The notes beneath the pieces are model-generated. The model was not told where the DNA came from, ran no database searches, and saw only the letters and a program-made list of their open reading frames with translations. Made by a program: the position numbers and the translations under genes. From Pseudomonas nunensis (GTDB taxonomy: Bacteria; Pseudomonadota; Gammaproteobacteria; Pseudomonadales; Pseudomonadaceae), in contig NZ_CP101125.1 in NCBI RefSeq assembly GCF_024296925.1, forward strand, positions 2,296,501 through 2,360,500: a DNA stretch of 64,000 nt, read 5' to 3'. Shown one piece after another: positions 54,815 to 63,634 of the stretch; the first letter of the stretch is position 1, and each line of letters opens with the position of its first letter.

Positions 54815-55408
54815 TTATGCCGTTGGCAGCCAGGGCGCCGCGAGTGCCAGCGCACCATGGCCGCCACGCCGGACGCAGGCCAACACCTGCACCCACGTCA
54901 GTTCGGTCAGGCGAACCTGGGAAGCCGGGACCACGCGGACTTCGCCCGACGTACCGCCCGCCGGGCCTGCATCGAGGATAAACACCGAATACCACGCCTG
55001 CTGCTGTTCAAGCACCAGGCAAAACAACCAGCCATCGTCTTCATTGATCAGCCCGACCTTCGCGCCTTCGGCATTTTCCAGGCCAGCCAGGTGCGCTGTC
55101 GCATCCTTGAGCAGGGCATAGCCAGGCACCTTGCCGAGCACGTTGTCTTCCAGCGCATTGAACAGTGAGGTGCCCAACCGCGTCTTGGCCAGAAGCCCGG
55201 CGAAAAAACAGATCAACACCAGCACCACCAATGCCACGAGGGTGAACGCCGTCACCCCGGCGACGCTGTACTCGGCGAACATCGGCAGCAGTTTGTGAAT
55301 CGGTTCGCGCAGCAGGTGCACGCCTTTTTCCAGCAGCAAAAACACCAGCACCAACGGCAGGATAAACAGCAGCCCACCGGCCACGGTGGTTTTGATAAAA
55401 CGAAACAT
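54815..55408 (-). CDS. DUF502 membrane protein
   Basis: 197 residues with two N-terminal membrane helices (about 8-28 and 52-75). The KTRLGTSLFNALEDNVLGKVPGY loop and a C-terminal soluble beta domain are typical of DUF502 proteins. Function in bacteria is unknown. It is 33 bp beyond the repaired stop of the large exported protein at 55442, on the same strand, so the two may be cotranscribed. Confidence 0.85.
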   Translation of the reverse strand: MFRFIKTTVAGGLLFILPLVLVFLLLEKGVHLLREPIHKLLPMFAEYSVAGVTAFTLVALVVLVLICFFAGLLAKTRLGTSLFNALEDNVLGKVPGYALLKDATAHLAGLENAEGAKVGLINEDDGWLFCLVLEQQQAWYSVFILDAGPAGGTSGEVRVVPASQVRLTELTWVQVLACVRRGGHGALALAAPWLPTA

Positions 55409-55441
55409 GGCAGCCCCTTTAAGCGGTCATTCAAACGGCAT

Positions 55442-57897
55442 TCAACGACGATGGAATCCGCCGCCACCCCCTCCGCCAAACGAGCGATTCATGACCTGGG
55501 AGGAGTTGTGATAGTTGTTGAAGCGTTCATTGCCCGAAGAGCGCGCCGCCGATTCGCGGTTGAGATTCTGCAACTGGCGTTGTTCGCCGGGTTGACCCTT
55601 GTCGCGTTGCCCTTGACCATCGATTGCCAGCCGTCGTCGGTCTTTTTGTAGACGTTGCCGTCATGCCCGGCGTAGACGTTGTCACCCACTTTCGCGGCGC
55701 CACTGTTGCGTCCGCGAATGGCGCCGTACTGGGTGGTTTTGTCGGTGTTGGGGTTGTAGACCGCACCGCGATTGGCGGTGACTTGAGTGCCGTTGCGCAC
55801 GTTGCCCGCTGTGACTTTGCCACCGGCAATCGCTGCGCCGCCAGGCCCGACGATCTCGCCGCTGCGCCCGGCAGCGTAGTTGCCGGTGTAGACGTTGTGC
55901 ACCGCGCCGCGCTGCCCGGCCGTGGCGATACCGGTGCGCGAGTTGTAGGAAGAGCCGACCTGACCAGCCCAGCGGTTGCCGGTCCAGGCGTTGTAGCCCG
56001 CGCCGTAACGGCTGACCGAAGCACGATCACCCCATTGACGATAGATGTTGCCGGTGCTGCCCGCCCAGCCGCCAGGACCCCAGGCCACCGCACCGCCGTG
56101 ATAACCGTAGGCCGCGCCACCCCACGGCATCGGTGCCGGGTAAAGGTGCGGGCCCCAGGCGTAACCCCAACCGTAATTGCCCCACCAAGGGTAGGCGCCC
56201 CAGCCCCAGCCCATGGCCACGGTGCTGCCGCCCCAACTCCAGCCAAAACCGAAACCGAAGGTCCAGCCGGTCCACGGGGTATAGCGAATCGCGACGCCAA
56301 AACCGTAGGTCACTGGCGGGCCGTACCAGACAGTGCCGACCCATGGCGTATACGGGTAACCGGTGCCATAAACCACCACGCCACTGGCCGGGTCCACCGT
56401 GGAACCCTGATACCCCGGCGTATACCCCACGACCACCGTATCGCCGTTGGCCTCATAGACTTTCACGTAGGTGATGTAGTGCATCGGCGAGCTCGGCGGA
56501 ATCGAGTAAATCACCGCCGGCACCGAAGTCGCGACCGACCACGGGCCCTGGACCGATGTGGCGTTGAACCAGATACCGTTCTCCACCGCATACCAACTCT
56601 TGGCATCGACCATGATGATGGGTGTCGGAGTGTTCACCACGTATTGCAGCGGCGTACCGCTGATAGCCTTGAGCTGCGGTTGGCCGTCGAACTGCGGCGC
56701 GGTCATTTTTACTTGGCTTTTCTTGATGGCCGAGGTCTGCGGGATCGTCGCTGCAATCGCCGCTTCACGAGCCTGTGGCGTCCCGGCCACCGAAGCCTTG
56801 ACGTTCTCTTTCGCACTGTCATCCGGGATGTTGGCGAAGTCGGCCGGCAATTTGTCCGCCGAGGCGAAGGTCCACGGGCCTTTCATGTCCGTCGCTTTGA
56901 ACCAGCGCCCGGAGATCAGCACATAGCTGTCCTGGTCGCCAATTTCCTTGAAGATGTGCCCGGTGGTGTTGGTCACGTAGAGCAATTGAGTGCCCTGGAT
57001 CGGCTGCCATTGCGGCGCGCCATCGGTGACGATCAACTCGGTGGGCGTCGTTGCAACATGGATCTGTGGGATCGGTGGCTTGGCCAGTGTAGGAATTTTG
57101 TCCTTCGGATCACTCTGGCCGGTCAGCAAATCAACCTGACGACTCTGGATCGCGGCTTTCTTGGCTTTTTCCAGATCGGCTGACGGCGAGGGCAGCGGTG
57201 CATAGGGGCCGTCGAGCTGATCGGCGGCCATCCAGCCGTCGAACACATGCAGGTAATGTTTGCCCTGGGCATCCTTCAGCAGCAACGGCCGGGTGTTGAT
57301 CACCCGCTGCAGCGCTGTGCCGTCCACCGGCCGGTAAGCCGGCTCGCCATCGATGTACACCAGCAGCGCTGGGACATCGGAGGTGATGATGCTCGGCGGG
57401 GTGTTTTCGATCGGGTCGCTGCTGGATTTCTGCTCGGCCGCGAGTACGCCGACGGCGGCTTCGAGCTGGTCCAGGGAAATGGTTTTCTTGCGGTTCGCCG
57501 CGTCTTTTTTCAGGGCGGCGACCCAGGCGTCGGACTGCGCGGCACTCGACGGAAAATCTGCTTTGATCAGAGTGTATTGATCGAGCGCCACCCAACGCGT
57601 GGCTTTATCCACGAGGGTATGGGCGCTGAACTGGACGATGCCATAAGTGGATTTTCCATCGGCCCCGGTGGCCTCGACCGCCGCCCGGGCCTGAAGGGTA
57701 TAACCGTCCCAACTGTCGAGTTGCGGCTGATAGATCGTCAGTTTGGTATCACCGGCGGTCAGGACTTGCGGCCAGGTCGGGCTCGCTGCCGCTTGAGCCG
57801 CAGGGGCTTTCGATGCTTGGGGCTGTGCAGCCTGGGCGCCACTGAACGCCAGCAAACAGAGCATCAGCAAAACGGTAAACGAGCGAAGGTAAGGCAT
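55442..57897 (-). CDS. Large exported Gly/Trp/Tyr-rich protein with a late frameshift
   Basis: About 818 residues once one base is restored. It has a signal peptide (SFTVLLMLCLLAFSGAQAAQ), two repeated beta domains of about 90 residues each containing W-x-P-I-x-G-T-x-L-x-Y-V-x-N-T, then a 130-residue Trp/Gly/Tyr-rich segment (GWGWGAYPWWGNYGWGYAWG) and a tail of TG/NVYTGNYAAGRSG-type repeats. As written the frame shifts near 55609 and ends at 55489. Adding one base (GGCCAACGC for GGCAACGC on the minus strand) yields QGQRDKGQPG...SFGGGGGGGFHRR with a stop at 55442. Related Pseudomonas proteins are annotated as carbohydrate-binding family V/XII; the role is unknown, possibly cell surface or matrix. 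GGAG supports ATG 57897. Confidence 0.75.
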
Positions 57898-58075
57898 TGT
57901 CAGCTCCATCGACAGGGCGGTTTTTTCAGGTAATTCAAGGCCGCGAAAAAAGCATAGCCTCCGGTTTTGGAAACGCTCGGTGGATTTGGCGATTGGATGA
58001 AAGTCGGGTACGGCAATGTGTTGCATTGTGTTATTTCAATGTCACCAACTTCAGCGAACCCATTGGGAGAGAGCA

Positions 58076-59059
58076 ATGTTCAAGGGCATTTTGATCGACA
58101 AAGACGACAGCGGTTACCGGGCCACACTGCAAGAGATCAATGACGATCAACTGCCCGAAGGCGATGTGACGGTGCGCGTGGCGTACAGCACGCTGAATTT
58201 CAAGGATGGCCTGGCGATCACCGGCAGCAGCCCGGTGGTGCGAAAATTCCCCATGGTGCCGGGGATCGATCTGGCAGGCAGCGTTGAAGTCAGCGGGAAT
58301 CCGGACTACAAGGTCGGTGACCTTGTCGTACTTAATGGCTGGGGCGTGGGCGAAGGGCATTGGGGCGGACTGGCGCAGAAAGCACGGCTCAATGGCGACT
58401 GGCTGATTCCTCTGCCGAAGGCGTTCACCACGGCGCAAGCCATGGCCATCGGCACGGCCGGTTACACGGCGATGCTCTGCATCCTGGCGTTGGAACACAA
58501 TGGCGTCACGCCGGATCAGGGCGAAGTGCTGGTGACCGGCGCCAACGGCGGGGTCGGCAGCTTTGCCATCACGCTGTTAAGCAAACTCGGCTACCGGGTG
58601 GTGGCGTCGACCGGACGCACCTCGGAGCACGACTACCTTAAACAGTTGGGCGCCAGCGATATCATCGACCGCGCCACGCTGTCCGAACCCGGCAAACCGT
58701 TGGCCAAGGAACGTTGGGCAGCGGTGATCGATTCGGTCGGCAGTCACACCCTGGCCAACGCCTGCGCCAGCACCAAGGCCAACGGCACGGTTGCAGCGTG
58801 TGGCCTGGCGCAAGGCATGGACTTTCCGGCGTCCGTTGCGCCGTTCATTTTGCGCGGCGTGACCCTCGCCGGAATCAATAGCGTGACTCAGCCGAAAGCC
58901 AAGCGCGTGCAGGCCTGGAATCGCCTCGCCGAGGATCTCGACTTTGCCTTGCTGCCGCTGATCAGCCACGAAATCGGCTTGAGCGAAGCCATCGAAGCCG
59001 CACCGCGCTTGCTCGCGGGTCAGCTACGGGGCAGGGTTGTCGTCGACGTCAATCGCTGA
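58076..59059 (+). CDS. acuI: Acrylyl-CoA reductase-like MDR oxidoreductase (YhdH/AcuI family)
   Basis: 327-residue zinc-free medium-chain reductase. The GroES-like N domain (NFKDGLAITGSSPVVRKFPM, VPGIDLAGSVE) and the NADPH-binding motif VTGANGGVGSFAI (about 150-162) match YhdH/AcuI, which reduces acryloyl-CoA to propionyl-CoA. GGGAGAG precedes ATG 58076. It stands alone, divergent from the large exported protein and convergent with ada. The family assignment is firm; the in vivo substrate is an inference from relatives. Confidence 0.85.
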   Translation: MFKGILIDKDDSGYRATLQEINDDQLPEGDVTVRVAYSTLNFKDGLAITGSSPVVRKFPMVPGIDLAGSVEVSGNPDYKVGDLVVLNGWGVGEGHWGGLAQKARLNGDWLIPLPKAFTTAQAMAIGTAGYTAMLCILALEHNGVTPDQGEVLVTGANGGVGSFAITLLSKLGYRVVASTGRTSEHDYLKQLGASDIIDRATLSEPGKPLAKERWAAVIDSVGSHTLANACASTKANGTVAACGLAQGMDFPASVAPFILRGVTLAGINSVTQPKAKRVQAWNRLAEDLDFALLPLISHEIGLSEAIEAAPRLLAGQLRGRVVVDVNR

Positions 59060-59111
59060 AGGGAGGCGTCGTTGCGGCTCGAAAGGGCCGCGATGGTGGC
59101 AACGGCACTCG

Positions 59112-60179
59112 CTAAGGCTGGTTTTCCCGCTCCAGCAGTTGCCGCTTGCGCTCCACACCCCAACGATAACCCGACAGGTTGCCGTCGCTGCGCACCACCC
59201 GGTGGCAGGGAATTGCCACGGCCAGGCTGTTCGCGCCACAGGCCTGGGCCACGGCGCGCACGGCTTTCGGCGAACCGATGCGCTGGGCGATATCGGCGTA
59301 ACTGGCAGTGGCGCCGGCAGGAATTTCCCGCAGGGCTTGCCAGACGCGCTCCTGAAAAGCGGTGCCGCGCACATCCAGAGGCAAGTCCAGGCCGATGGCG
59401 GGCGCCTCGATAAAGCCGACGACTTGGGCGATCAATTGCTCGAACCCGTGATCAGCACCGATCAGATTCGCGCGACGAAACTTGTCCTGCAGATCGCACA
59501 CCAGTTGGTGTGGATCGTCCCCCAACAGAATCGCGCAGATACCCCGTTCACTTTGTGCTACCAGGATCGCCCCAAGGGAGCATTGGCCGACCGCAAAGCG
59601 GATGTCGTTGTTCTGGCCTTCGGCGCGGTAATCACCGGGCTTCATGCCCAATAGCTGATCGGCCGCCTCGTAGAATCGGCTGTTCGAATTGAAACCCGCG
59701 CCATACAGCGCGTCGGTCACCGAACCGCCGACGCTCAAGCGCTCGCGAACCTTGCGTGAGCGGTGTGCGCTGGCGTAGCCCTTGGGCGTCAGGCCAGTGA
59801 CGGCTTTGAACACACGATGGAAGTGAAAGCTGCTGAGGCCCGCCGCCTCGGCCAGTTCACCCAGCGCCGGCAAGTTCTCGGCGGATTCGATCTGACGGCA
59901 AGCAGCCGCCACGGTCGCGGCATGCTGGGCGGCCACAGCGCTTTGATCCTTCGCCGCCCGTTTGCTCGGGCGATAACCCGCTGCCTGCGCCTGTTCGGCA
60001 GTATCGAAGAATTCGACGTTCTGCGGTTTCGGCAAGCGCGCCAGGCTGCTGGGGCGGCAATAGATGCCGGTGGTTTTCACCGCGTAGACGAACTGCCCGT
60101 CAGCCTTGGGATCGCGGGCGACTACTGCGGCCCAGCGTGGGTCGTTCTCGGTCGCGATGTGGGTCGAAGGGGTGGTCAT
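59112..60179 (-). CDS. ada: Ada: methyl-responsive regulator and O6-methylguanine-DNA methyltransferase
   Basis: 355 residues from ATG 60179. Order: N-terminal Ada metal-binding domain (VKTTGIYCRPSS), AraC HTH (about 80-175; LAEAAGLSSFHFHRVFKAVTG), and a C-terminal methyltransferase with the active-site IPCHRVVRSDG. The acceptor cysteine of the N domain is present (GIYC), but the other three zinc ligands are replaced: CRPSC is CRPSS and RPCKRC is RPSKRA. Methyl-phosphotriester sensing must therefore differ from E. coli Ada or be lost. The alternative start at 60206 is less likely because the Ada box at 60246-60258 then sits too close compared with the one in front of ogt. Confidence 0.88.
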   Translation of the reverse strand: MTTPSTHIATENDPRWAAVVARDPKADGQFVYAVKTTGIYCRPSSLARLPKPQNVEFFDTAEQAQAAGYRPSKRAAKDQSAVAAQHAATVAAACRQIESAENLPALGELAEAAGLSSFHFHRVFKAVTGLTPKGYASAHRSRKVRERLSVGGSVTDALYGAGFNSNSRFYEAADQLLGMKPGDYRAEGQNNDIRFAVGQCSLGAILVAQSERGICAILLGDDPHQLVCDLQDKFRRANLIGADHGFEQLIAQVVGFIEAPAIGLDLPLDVRGTAFQERVWQALREIPAGATASYADIAQRIGSPKAVRAVAQACGANSLAVAIPCHRVVRSDGNLSGYRWGVERKRQLLERENQP

Positions 60180-60245
60180 GGCTTCAGGTCCGTTGACGGG
60201 TTTCATACAGATTAAGCAGTCGGCGGGAACGCAACACTCCGGGTC

Positions 60246-60258
60246 TTGCGGTCAAATT
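60246..60258 (-). promoter_or_regulatory. Ada-box candidate in front of ada
   Basis: On the minus strand AATTTGACCGCAA fits AAT-N6-GCAA, the E. coli Ada box. The flanks (CCGGAGTGTT just downstream) match the box at 62185-62197. It is 67 bp before ATG 60179 and abuts the alkB stop. Confidence 0.7.
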
Positions 60259-60923
60259 CAACCCGCGCTACGAAACGTGAAATTGATCCGCTGTTCGCCC
60301 AGTCGCGGGTGCTGGCCGTCCTTGATTGGCAAGACGCCGTGGTAACGCAAGCGATCAACGCCGCCCCAGACCACGATGTCCCCATGAAACAGCGGCACAC
60401 GCTGGCTCTTGTCGCTGCGTTCGAAGCCGCCAAACAAAAACATCGCCGGCAAACCCAAGGACACCGAAACGATCGGCGCTGCGTAGGAACCTTCGTCTTT
60501 GTCCTGATGCAATGACATCTTGGCGCCTGGGATATAGCGGTTGATCAGGCAGGAATCCGGCACGAAGTCGGCAAATCCTGCTTCCCGCGCCGCCGCTTGC
60601 GCCAGCTCGAAAAACACCTCGGGCATCGCCGGCCAGGGTTGCCCGGTTTGCGGATCGTTGCGGGTGTAACGATAGCCGCTGCGGTCCGTGGTCCAGCCCA
60701 GCGTGCCGCAACTGCTCAGGCCCACCGACATGGTGAAACCGCCGGGCGTGACCATTTGCCGAAACGGCGCGGCCAGTAGAACGGCTTCCAGCGCCGGTAG
60801 CAATCGGTCGATCAGGGGCAGGGCAAAGCCCCGGAGCACGTAGGACTGTTCGCCGATCTGTTCGCGCCGGGGCGGCTGTTCGGGCTCGCTGTCGGCGAAC
60901 AAATCGAGGGTGGTCGGGTTCAT
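60258..60923 (-). CDS. alkB: AlkB-type 2-oxoglutarate-dependent DNA demethylase
   Basis: 221 residues. The Fe(II) site HxD is in SLHQDKDEG with the distal histidine in RLRYHGVLP, and the 2OG arginine is near the C terminus in RINFTFRSAG. SVGLSSCGTLGW and YRYTRNDPQTG are typical AlkB segments. It repairs 1-methyladenine and 3-methylcytosine by oxidative demethylation. It begins 4 bp past the upstream stop (ATG 60923) or 15 bp earlier (ATG 60938) with overlap. It lies between the 2OG oxygenase and ada in the alkylation-response operon. Confidence 0.92.
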   Translation of the reverse strand: MNPTTLDLFADSEPEQPPRREQIGEQSYVLRGFALPLIDRLLPALEAVLLAAPFRQMVTPGGFTMSVGLSSCGTLGWTTDRSGYRYTRNDPQTGQPWPAMPEVFFELAQAAAREAGFADFVPDSCLINRYIPGAKMSLHQDKDEGSYAAPIVSVSLGLPAMFLFGGFERSDKSQRVPLFHGDIVVWGGVDRLRYHGVLPIKDGQHPRLGEQRINFTFRSAG

Positions 60924-60927
60924 GGGT

Positions 60928-61617
60928 TCATAGCGCATCGTGAAAGATGATTCCAAGGGTATGCCGTTTGCCACTGTGCAGGCGACTGACGCCGTGGCGC
61001 ATAGTGACTCGGTAATAGCCGCGAACGCCTTTGACCGGTCGCTGGTTGACGGCAAAGATCAGGCCGTCGCCTTTCTTCAGACCGATCACCTGAGGCCTCG
61101 ATTGCATTCTCGGGCGCTGCTCGGTCAGCACAAATTCTCCACCGGTGAAGTCGTCGTCCGGTTCTGACAGCAGAATCGCCACTTGCAGTGGGAAAACATG
61201 CTCGCCGTACAAGTCCTGATGCAGGCAGTTGTAGTCCTGAGGACCATATTGCAGCAACAACGGTGTCGGGCGCTCCTGACCAGCGGCATGGCAGCGTTCG
61301 AGAAACGCTGCGTGGTTGTCGGGGAACCGGGTCGGCAGGTTCATCTGCTCGTACCAGCGATTGGCAATGGGCACCAATCGCGGGTAGAGCGCGCCGCGCA
61401 ACCGGGCCACCGTGTCCGGCAACGGGTACTTGAAGTACTTGTACTCCCCGCGCCCGAACCCGTGGCGGGCCATCATCACTTGTGAGCGGAAGGGCTCGGG
61501 CCGGGGGTACAACGCGCTGACTTGGTCACAGGTTTCGTGGCTCACCAACGAACGGATAATGGCGCAACCGTCCTGATCGAGTTGTTGTTCCAGCAAGGTC
61601 CAGTCCAGCTTGCTCAT
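60928..61617 (-). CDS. 2OG-Fe(II) oxygenase in the alkylation-response operon
   Basis: 229-residue Fe(II)/2-oxoglutarate dioxygenase distinct from AlkB. The metal motif is YNCLHQDLYGEHVFPLQV (HxD) with the distal histidine in SGKRHTLGIIF. Its ATG overlaps the ogt stop (61614-61617), and alkB follows at once. Relatives beside ada/alkB are often annotated as proline hydroxylase-like or PKHD-type. Its substrate is not known. A role in alkylation damage, on nucleic acid or protein, is inferred from the operon. Confidence 0.88.
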   Translation of the reverse strand: MSKLDWTLLEQQLDQDGCAIIRSLVSHETCDQVSALYPRPEPFRSQVMMARHGFGRGEYKYFKYPLPDTVARLRGALYPRLVPIANRWYEQMNLPTRFPDNHAAFLERCHAAGQERPTPLLLQYGPQDYNCLHQDLYGEHVFPLQVAILLSEPDDDFTGGEFVLTEQRPRMQSRPQVIGLKKGDGLIFAVNQRPVKGVRGYYRVTMRHGVSRLHSGKRHTLGIIFHDAL

Positions 61618-62114
61618 TGTTGCGTCTCACGTTCCAGCAACTGCCGTTTGCGCTCCAGGCCCCAACGATAACCGCCGAGGCTGCCGTCGTGGCGCAGCAC
61701 CCGATGACACGGCACGATCACGGCAATCGGGTTGGCGCCGCAGGCATTGGCCACCGCGCGAAAAGCCTTGGGCTGGTCGAGACGTTGCGCAATGTCGCGA
61801 TAGCTGGCGGTCTGGCCCACCGGAATTTGTTGCAGGGCATTCCAGACTTGCCGCTGAAAGGCGCTGCCCGCCAGATCCAGCGGCACATCGAATGCCTGGT
61901 GTGGATCGTCGAGGTGGCGCACGGTCTGCTGCAACTGAGGCATCAAGCCTTCATCGCGCTGGAGATCGCCGCTAAAGCGTCGCGCCAGATCGCGTTCAAG
62001 AGTGGCCATGTCATCGCCAAGCAGCAACGCACAAAGCCCCTTGTCACTGAAGGCCAGCAACAATACGCCCAGCGAGCAAGTGCCGCTGATGTAGCGAATC
62101 GAGGAAGTAGACAT
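61614..62114 (-). CDS. ogt: O6-methylguanine-DNA methyltransferase (Ogt)
   Basis: 166 residues. It is homologous to the C-terminal domain of the Ada encoded at 59112: GSAFQRQVWNALQQIPVGQT, SYRDIAQRL, acceptor cysteine in IVPCHRVLRHDGS, and GYRWGLERKRQLLERE. It removes methyl groups from O6-methylguanine irreversibly. It is the first gene of the ogt, oxygenase, alkB, ada operon. An Ada-box candidate lies 71 bp upstream, so it should be inducible by methylated Ada. Confidence 0.93.
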   Translation of the reverse strand: MSTSSIRYISGTCSLGVLLLAFSDKGLCALLLGDDMATLERDLARRFSGDLQRDEGLMPQLQQTVRHLDDPHQAFDVPLDLAGSAFQRQVWNALQQIPVGQTASYRDIAQRLDQPKAFRAVANACGANPIAVIVPCHRVLRHDGSLGGYRWGLERKRQLLERETQQ

Positions 62115-62184
62115 GTTCTGACTCCTTAACCAAAGGTTGAGGTGGCCAGTCTAGGGAGCGCCGATCGAGCGAACACTCCGGCGC

Positions 62185-62197
62185 TTGCGGTCGAATT
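62185..62197 (-). promoter_or_regulatory. Ada-box candidate in front of ogt
   Basis: On the minus strand AATTCGACCGCAA fits AAT-N6-GCAA. About 28 bp around it (GAATTYGACCGCAAG and the following CCGGAGTGTT) are shared with the site at 60246-60258. It lies 71 bp before the ogt ATG. Confidence 0.7.
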
Positions 62198-62243
62198 CGA
62201 GCGGGGCGGGGAGCCGACGTCCGTGTTATCGCTCCCGGTCGCG

Positions 62244-62414
62244 TTACAGCGCTTTGCTGACGCTGATGTCGCTGATCACGTCTTCGCCCTGGCCATGAAT
62301 GGCGTCCAGCGCAGCTTTGGCTTCTTCTTCAGAGCCGTTTACAAGCTGGGCAAATTCGAAGCGGCGCTCGCCGTTGAGTTTGTATTTGATGACGTACTTG
62401 GTCGTTTGGGCCAC
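62244..62414 (-). CDS. Hypothetical small protein
   Basis: 56 residues from a GTG at 62414: a compact alpha/beta peptide (AQTTKYVIKYKLNGERRFEF...EEEAKAALDAIHGQGEDVIS). The frame is open to 62699, but that part overlaps the DUF1883 gene and is compositionally non-coding. The GTG start with an AAGG about 11 bp upstream is the best choice. It is 35 bp after the DUF1883 gene and probably cotranscribed. No function known. Confidence 0.6.
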   Translation of the reverse strand: MAQTTKYVIKYKLNGERRFEFAQLVNGSEEEAKAALDAIHGQGEDVISDISVSKAL

Positions 62415-62449
62415 GGTGATGTCTGCCTTTTTGCGTGTGTGGACGTTGA

Positions 62450-62755
62450 TCAGCTCAGTTTGGTGCTGGAACGGCGAACGATCTTGATCGAGTGGGTCAA
62501 GGTCGGCTTGCGCGTAACGCTGATGGCTTTGCGGCTGTTGACCATGTCGATGGTGATGTTCCAGAAACCGGTGCTTGGAGCGGTGATGCGCGCAGGGAAA
62601 GTGTCGAATGCGCCGCCGTGATAAGTGTGACGACCGCCATTCTTGAAGCTGCGGAAGTTGGCGTCGTTCATCAAGCGGATGTTGCACATTTGGGAGCACT
62701 GGATGACGACGATGTCGTCTTCATTGAGGTGCTCGCGCTGGTGGATAAATTTCAT
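62450..62755 (-). CDS. DUF1883 protein
   Basis: 101 residues. The N-terminal portion (MKFIHQREHLNEDDIVVIQC...NIRLMNDANFRSFKNGGRHT) and the HGGAFDTFPARITAPSTGFWN segment match DUF1883, small beta-rich proteins of unknown function. GGAGG precedes the ATG. A C-terminal Arg/Ser/Lys tail (IKIVRRSSTKLS) is basic. Confidence 0.8.
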   Translation of the reverse strand: MKFIHQREHLNEDDIVVIQCSQMCNIRLMNDANFRSFKNGGRHTYHGGAFDTFPARITAPSTGFWNITIDMVNSRKAISVTRKPTLTHSIKIVRRSSTKLS

Positions 62756-62966
62756 GAGGCGCCTCCAGAAGGGCTTTTTCTACAAAATCAAAACGATAGC
62801 AGGGCAATTGGCACAGTTTATCAGCCCGAACGGGTTATTATCCGGCTGTCAGCGTCGTGTTTGACAATTAAAAACAGTTATTCGGAATTCTATGAGCGAT
62901 AAATGCAACGAGCCTCGGAGAAAAACAGTCATTACGCTGTCGGAGGGTCTTTATCGGAGGTTTTGT

Positions 62967-63323
62967 ATGAAATGGGGTGTCCTGGTCTTGCCACTGGCTT
63001 TGGCGGTGAGTGGTTGTGCAAACGTCGCAGAAATCAACGAAACACTGCCGACCATGATCGTGATCTCAGGTAAAAAACCCCAGGAATATGCACAGTGCCT
63101 GGTCGAGAAACTGGCTCCCAGCCGTGGCGCCTTGCAACTTGAGCCGCACAAGGACGGCATGCGTGTGATCGTTCCAGGGAAGTTTTCCTCGGGGCCGGCC
63201 GCCGTATTCGATATCGAAGACCGCTCCGGCGGCAGCGGTATCAAATTGCATGAGCGCATGTCCAACGTGCCGGTACGCCCCAAAGATATTCAGCGTGCCG
63301 CTACCGCGTGCATTTCCGGCTGA
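62967..63323 (+). CDS. Putative lipoprotein
   Basis: 118 residues. The signal has a lipobox (LALAVSGCANV, cysteine near 16), so it should be membrane-anchored. The rest is a small alpha/beta domain (MIVISGKKPQEYAQCLVEKL). GGAGG 6 bp before ATG 62967 fixes the start; the frame is open to 62892. A hairpin follows at 63344. Family unknown. Confidence 0.75.
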   Translation: MKWGVLVLPLALAVSGCANVAEINETLPTMIVISGKKPQEYAQCLVEKLAPSRGALQLEPHKDGMRVIVPGKFSSGPAAVFDIEDRSGGSGIKLHERMSNVPVRPKDIQRAATACISG

Positions 63324-63343
63324 TAGAATCGACAGCCTGCCTG

Positions 63344-63372
63344 ATGCCGCCAAGGCAACACTTTGGCGGCAT
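63344..63372. terminator. Hairpin after the lipoprotein gene
   Basis: ATGCCGCCAA and TTGGCGGCAT pair perfectly over 10 bp around a 9-nt loop, followed by TGTCATTT. It is a plausible terminator for 62967-63323, just before the next gene. Confidence 0.6.
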
Positions 63373-63392
63373 TGTCATTTCTGGAGCCGCGC

Positions 63393-63623
63393 ATGAAGCG
63401 AGAGCAAGTACGTGAACGCCATGCAGAGGGCCATATCTCTGCCACCCACGTTATTCAGAACCCGGCGAACTCGGGGGAATGGATCGTGTTTTTCAAGAAG
63501 AGTGCCGGGCGCAGTTATTTCCTGGTGGATGATAACGACGAAGTCGAATCCTTCAGTCGCCTGGACGATCTGATCGAGGCCGTGCGCGGCCTCGGGATCA
63601 AATTTGCCGAAATCCACATGTAG
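63393..63623 (+). CDS. Hypothetical small protein
   Basis: 76 residues, soluble alpha/beta (ATHVIQNPANSGEWIVFFKK...LDDLIEAVRGLGIKFAEIHM). GGAG 7 bp before ATG 63393 fixes the start. No family is recognised. It is convergent with the lipoprotein gene at 63635. Confidence 0.65.
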   Translation: MKREQVRERHAEGHISATHVIQNPANSGEWIVFFKKSAGRSYFLVDDNDEVESFSRLDDLIEAVRGLGIKFAEIHM

Positions 63624-63634
63624 GGCAGGGCGCC

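Noticed and set aside
55624..57183. Long plus-strand frame opposite the large exported protein
   Set aside because: An antisense shadow of the Gly/Trp-rich gene; composition is arginine- and valine-rich with no signal or motif.
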